Source: Frankiaceae bacterium (GTDB lineage Bacteria > Actinomycetota > Actinomycetes > Mycobacteriales > SCTD01). Taken from it: 9,130 nucleotides of DNA. Each line of letters begins with the position of its first letter. Position 1 is the first letter of the stretch. The notes under the pieces are model-generated. The model was not told the DNA's origin, made no database searches, and saw nothing but the letters and a program-made list of their open reading frames with translations. This document shows, in pieces, positions 6,891-9,130 of the stretch. Where the stretch lies: positions 1-9,130 of the forward strand of contig CANKBT010000109.1 of NCBI GenBank assembly GCA_947479995.1, read 5' to 3'. Position numbers and translations under genes: made by a program.

Positions 6891-7103
6891 CTACTTGCCG
6901 GCGCGCTTGCCGAAGCGCTGCTCGAAGCGCGCGACGCGGCCGCCGGTGTCGAGGATCTTCTGCTTGCCCGTGTAGAACGGGTGGCAGGCGGCGCAGACCT
7001 CGAGGCGCATCTCGCCGCCCCGGGTGCTGCGGGTGGTGAACGAGTTGCCGCAGGTGCACGACACCTGGGTCTCGGAGTAGCTCGGGTGGATGTCGCTCTT
7101 CAC
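6891..7103 (-). CDS. rpmE: 50S ribosomal protein L31 (bL31), zinc-binding type
   Basis: This 70-residue ribosomal protein belongs to the large subunit and takes part in the intersubunit bridge. It starts MKSDIHPSY and keeps the four cysteines of the zinc ribbon (C16, C18, C37, C40 in SCTCGNSF and VCAACHPFYTGKQK), so it is the C+ form rather than the zinc-independent paralogue induced by Zur. The GTG start is supported by GAGAGG 7 nt upstream. It lies directly upstream of prfA, as in many actinobacteria, but is separated from it by a strong hairpin. The upstream neighbour here is a response regulator, not rho. Confidence 0.98.
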   Translation of the reverse strand: MKSDIHPSYSETQVSCTCGNSFTTRSTRGGEMRLEVCAACHPFYTGKQKILDTGGRVARFEQRFGKRAGK

Positions 7104-7110
7104 GGCGGTG

Positions 7111-7116
7111 CCTCTC
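7111..7116 (-). promoter_or_regulatory. Ribosome binding site for rpmE
   Basis: GAGAGG on the minus strand, 7 nt before the rpmE GTG start. It fixes the start at 7103, which also matches the expected MKxxIHP N-terminus of bL31. Confidence 0.65.
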
Positions 7117-7182
7117 GGTCGGGTGAGCCGCCGGGTTCGCCGCCGCTGGCGCGGGGCGAGGAACCGGTGCTCGTCTGGGGAC

Positions 7183-7205
7183 CAGTGTGCCAGAACGGCG
7201 CACTG
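7183..7205. repeat. Inverted repeat between response regulator and rpmE
   Basis: Arms CAGTGTGCC (7183-7191) and GGCGCACTG (7197-7205) are complementary at 8 of 9 positions, with a 5-nt spacer, 6 nt downstream of the response regulator stop. In minus-strand RNA the odd position is a C-A mismatch; in plus-strand RNA it is a G-U wobble. It could be the transcript end of the two-component genes or an operator in the rpmE promoter region (the 108-nt gap 7104-7211). No clear -10/-35 pair for rpmE was recognised there. Confidence 0.4.
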
Positions 7206-7211
7206 CTCCTC

Positions 7212-7889
7212 TCAACCGCGAGGGGCGGTCGGCCCTTCCCAGCCGACCCGGTGGGCCTCGGCGACGGCGGCCAACTGGCTCGTGACGCCGAGCTTGGTCA
7301 GCACCGCGCGGATCTGGGTGCGGACGGTGGCCTCCGAGACGACGGCCCGGGCCGCGATCTCGGCAGCCGCCGCGCCCTGCATGACCTCGTGCAGCACCTC
7401 GGCCTCGCGCGCGGTGAGCCGCTCGAAGGGCTCGCGGCGCTGCCGCTGGGCGTGCCTCGCGGCGCGGGCGCGGGCCAGCACGTCCTGGCGCTCGGCGTCG
7501 CGCAGCACCGGCCGGCCCTCGGCCGCCGCGGTCACCGCCGCCAGCAGCTCGGGGAAGGGCAGCGTCTTGGGCAGCACGCCCGCCGCGCCGAGCTCGAGGC
7601 AGGTGCCGAGCCGCAGCGCGTCGCCGGAGCCGCTCACGACCACCACCCGCGCGAGCGGCGCCAGCGCCGGCACCAGCGCCTCGCCCGCCCCGGCGACCGG
7701 CCCGAGGTCGAGGTCGAGCAGCACGACGTCGGGCTGCAGTGCGCGGGCCTGCGCCAGCAGGTGCTCGGGCGGGCCGAGCTCGGCCAGGTGCACCGCGTGG
7801 CCCTCGGCCTGCAGCGCGAGGGCGAGCGACTGCGCCAGCAGCGCGTGGTCCTCGACGACGAGCACGGTCGCCGCCGCAGCGGCGGTCAC
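7212..7889 (-). CDS. NarL/LuxR-family response regulator
   Basis: This 225-residue transcription factor has an N-terminal receiver domain (about 8-125) and a C-terminal LuxR-type helix-turn-helix (about 158-222). Receiver residues are in place: acidic pocket E13-D14 in VLVVEDH, phospho-acceptor D59 in VVLLDLDLG, S86 in VVVVSGS and K108 in GVLPK. The HTH starts at the family signature LTAREAEVL and contains ATVRTQIRAVLTKLGV. The GTG at 7889 is chosen because the receiver beta strand begins a few residues later; the open frame upstream to 8027 is low-complexity and not receiver-like. No good ribosome binding site is seen. The sequence GGTGAC is repeated at 8-nt spacing over the start. The partner is most likely the histidine kinase just upstream. 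Target genes are unknown. Confidence 0.95.
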   Translation of the reverse strand: MTAAAAATVLVVEDHALLAQSLALALQAEGHAVHLAELGPPEHLLAQARALQPDVVLLDLDLGPVAGAGEALVPALAPLARVVVVSGSGDALRLGTCLELGAAGVLPKTLPFPELLAAVTAAAEGRPVLRDAERQDVLARARAARHAQRQRREPFERLTAREAEVLHEVMQGAAAAEIAARAVVSEATVRTQIRAVLTKLGVTSQLAAVAEAHRVGWEGPTAPRG

Positions 7890-7943
7890 CGCGTCACCAG
7901 TCGTGGGGATGCGCCCGGGCCCGGCCCCCGCTCGACTGCCCGC

Positions 7944-8231
7944 GTGCTCAGGGGCCGGGTCGTCGTCGCGGTGGCGCCGCGCCTGCTCGGCGACGTGGTG
8001 GCCCGGGCGATGCGCGCCGACGGGCACGAGGTCACCGCCCTCACGACCCGCTCACCGGCTCCCGGCGCGGTCACGGGCGCGGACGTCCTCGTCGCGACGG
8101 CCGGCCTCGCCCCGGCCGGCAGCCCCCGCGTGGTCGTGCTGGGAGGGCAGGACGACCGGCGGGCGGGGCCCGGGGAGGTGCACGACCTCGCGGGGCTGCG
8201 CGCGGCGCTCGCCGTGCTGCTCCCCCGGCGC
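7944..8231 (+). other. Possible plus-strand gene: alpha/beta domain between regulator and kinase, no stop found
   Basis: Reading from a GTG at 7944, about 96 residues alternate like a Rossmann or receiver-type fold: strand RVVVAVA, helix PRLLGDVVARAMRADG, strand HEVTALTT, strand ADVLVATAG, strand PRVVVLGG and a last helix DLAGLRAALAVLLPR. Nearly all codons end in G or C. It lacks receiver aspartates, so at most it would be a degenerate receiver-like domain. The domain pattern ends near 8231, almost exactly where the opposing kinase stops being recognisable (about 8235). However, the frame has no stop codon through the window end, where it runs opposite the kinase gene, and no ribosome binding site precedes the GTG. 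It may be a real gene with an unusual end, a frameshifted remnant, or a chance open frame. The end given is only the end of the plausible domain. Confidence 0.3.
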
Positions 8232-9130
8232 GAGGCGGGAGGCCTCCGGCAGCACGACGACGAAGGACGCGCCGCCGCCCGGGCGGCCCTGCACCGCGAG
8301 GGTGCCGCCCATCTCGGCGACGAGCCGGCGCGCGGTGTAGAGGCCGAAGCCGGTGCCGGGCACGACCGCGCCGGCCCGCTCGCCGCGCTCGAAGACCGCG
8401 TCGCGCATTTGCAGCGGCACGCCCGGCCCGCGGTCCTCGACGACGAGCCGGGTCTCGCCGTCGCTCTGCTCGCCGCGCAGCACCACCGGCGAGCCGGGTG
8501 CGTGCCGGCGCGCGTTGACGAGCAGCGCGGACACGACAGTGGCGAGGTCGGCCTCGCGGCCGGTGGCGTAGACCCCGTGCAGGTGCATCCGCACGTCGGC
8601 GCCCAGCTCGCGCTCGGCCACGACCACCGGCTCGAGCGCGCGGGCGACGTCGAGGCGCACCGGGGCCGAGCGCTGGTCGGGGTCGACCAGGCAGCCGAGG
8701 CGGCGCAGCTCGGCGGAGACGGCGTCCTCGAGCCGGCGCCGCACGCCGGGGTCGAGCCGGTCCTCGTAGCGGCGCAGGGTGGACGCGGCGCCGTGCAGGC
8801 CGGCCAGCACGTTGCGCACCTCGTGCAGCCGCTCCTGCTCGCGCTCCTGGGCGCTGAGCTGCCGCGAGGCGTCGTCCGAGGCCCGCACCGACAGGGCGAG
8901 CAGCGCGCTGCTCTGCGCGGCGAGCGCCCCGCGCAGCGCCGTGGCCGCGCCGCGCAGGGCCACCGCGCCGGCGAGCGCACCGACGGCCGACCCGGTCACC
9001 GCGGCCAGCGGCGACGGGGCCGCGGCGGCGGCGAACAGTGCCGCCGAGACCGACAGCAGCGCGGTGGCGCCGGCCAGCCAGCGAGCGCCGCCCGGGCGGC
9101 GGAGCTCGGCGAGGGCGGCGGCGGCCCACA
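8052..9130 (-). CDS. Sensor histidine kinase, N-terminus beyond window
   Basis: The visible 359 residues begin inside a membrane region with two Ala-rich hydrophobic segments (roughly 8960-9095). A helical linker with SAQEREQERLHEVRNVLAGL follows, whose His codon at 8823-8825 is the likely phospho-acceptor. The ATPase domain shows the N box VNARRHAP (Asn at 8514-8516), the G1 box VEDRGPGVP and the G2 box GTGFGLYTARRLVAEMGG, ending at GASFVVVLPEAS near 8238. The remaining 60 or so residues down to the stop at 8052 are rich in Arg, Gly, Ala and Glu, with no pattern expected of a kinase, and lie opposite the possible plus-strand gene. It probably phosphorylates the response regulator encoded 162 nt downstream. 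The signal is unknown, since the sensing part lies outside the window or is only the membrane segment. Confidence 0.93.
   Translation of the reverse strand, partial: WAAAALAELRRPGGARWLAGATALLSVSAALFAAAAAPSPLAAVTGSAVGALAGAVALRGAATALRGALAAQSSALLALSVRASDDASRQLSAQEREQERLHEVRNVLAGLHGAASTLRRYEDRLDPGVRRRLEDAVSAELRRLGCLVDPDQRSAPVRLDVARALEPVVVAERELGADVRMHLHGVYATGREADLATVVSALLVNARRHAPGSPVVLRGEQSDGETRLVVEDRGPGVPLQMRDAVFERGERAGAVVPGTGFGLYTARRLVAEMGGTLAVQGRPGGGASFVVVLPEASRLAPGEQHGERRAQPREVVHLPGPRPPVVLPSQHDHAGAAGRGEAGRRDEDVRARDRAGSR

Noticed and set aside
5177..7039. A long plus-strand open frame opposite prmC, prfA and rpmE.
   Set aside because: It covers genes with strong family motifs on the other strand, and its own translation shows no domain or membrane pattern beyond Val/Leu/Gly runs produced by the antisense codons.
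7890..8027. N-terminal extension of the response regulator to an upstream start.
   Set aside because: The added 46 residues are His/Arg/Gly/Pro-rich and not receiver-like, and the domain's first strand begins right after the GTG at 7889.
1..9130. Search for CRISPR repeats, insertion sequences, tRNA or rRNA genes.
   Set aside because: No regularly spaced direct repeats, transposase motifs, terminal inverted repeats or tRNA-like cloverleafs were recognised on reading. The window is almost fully occupied by housekeeping genes.

Overview
The window is very GC-rich chromosomal DNA, with nearly all codons ending in G or C and GTG starts dominating. It carries a gene order typical of Actinomycetota (high-GC Gram-positive bacteria): rpmE, prfA, prmC, tsaC, low-molecular-weight tyrosine phosphatase, glyA, wecA-like, atpI-like, atpB. 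I cannot assign a genus. All securely called genes lie on the minus strand, so transcription runs from high to low coordinates.

Right end (7212-9130): a two-component system. A membrane histidine kinase, whose N-terminus is beyond the window, is followed by a NarL/LuxR-type response regulator. In many actinobacteria the neighbour upstream of rpmE is rho, so this pair sits where rho is often found. Between the kinase core and the regulator lies about 300 bp that looks poor as kinase C-terminus on the minus strand. On the plus strand the same stretch reads as a compact alpha/beta domain (7944 to about 8231). This is the least explained part of the window.

Middle (2380-7103): a translation and one-carbon block. 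rpmE (ribosomal protein bL31, zinc-ribbon form) is followed by a strong hairpin and then prfA (release factor 1). Next come prmC (methylates the GGQ glutamine of release factors), tsaC (threonylcarbamoyl-AMP synthase for tRNA t6A), a low-molecular-weight protein tyrosine phosphatase and glyA (serine hydroxymethyltransferase). From prfA to glyA the genes are 10 nt apart or overlap by 4, 1 and 4 nt, consistent with one translationally coupled operon.

Left end (1-2352): a WecA/MraY-family polyprenyl-phosphate sugar-1-phosphate transferase, which would start a cell-envelope glycan, overlaps a small four-helix AtpI-like membrane protein. After a 186-nt gap with a hairpin and a candidate promoter comes atpB (ATP synthase subunit a), cut by the window edge. 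The rest of the ATP synthase operon should continue beyond position 1. The best-supported atpB start is an unusual CTG placed 7 nt from a perfect AGGAG.

Most of the window is conserved housekeeping sequence. The points that merit attention are the plus-strand domain between regulator and kinase, the kinase tail, the atpB start, and the strand-specific hairpin between rpmE and prfA. I found no mobile elements, CRISPR arrays, tRNAs or rRNAs.
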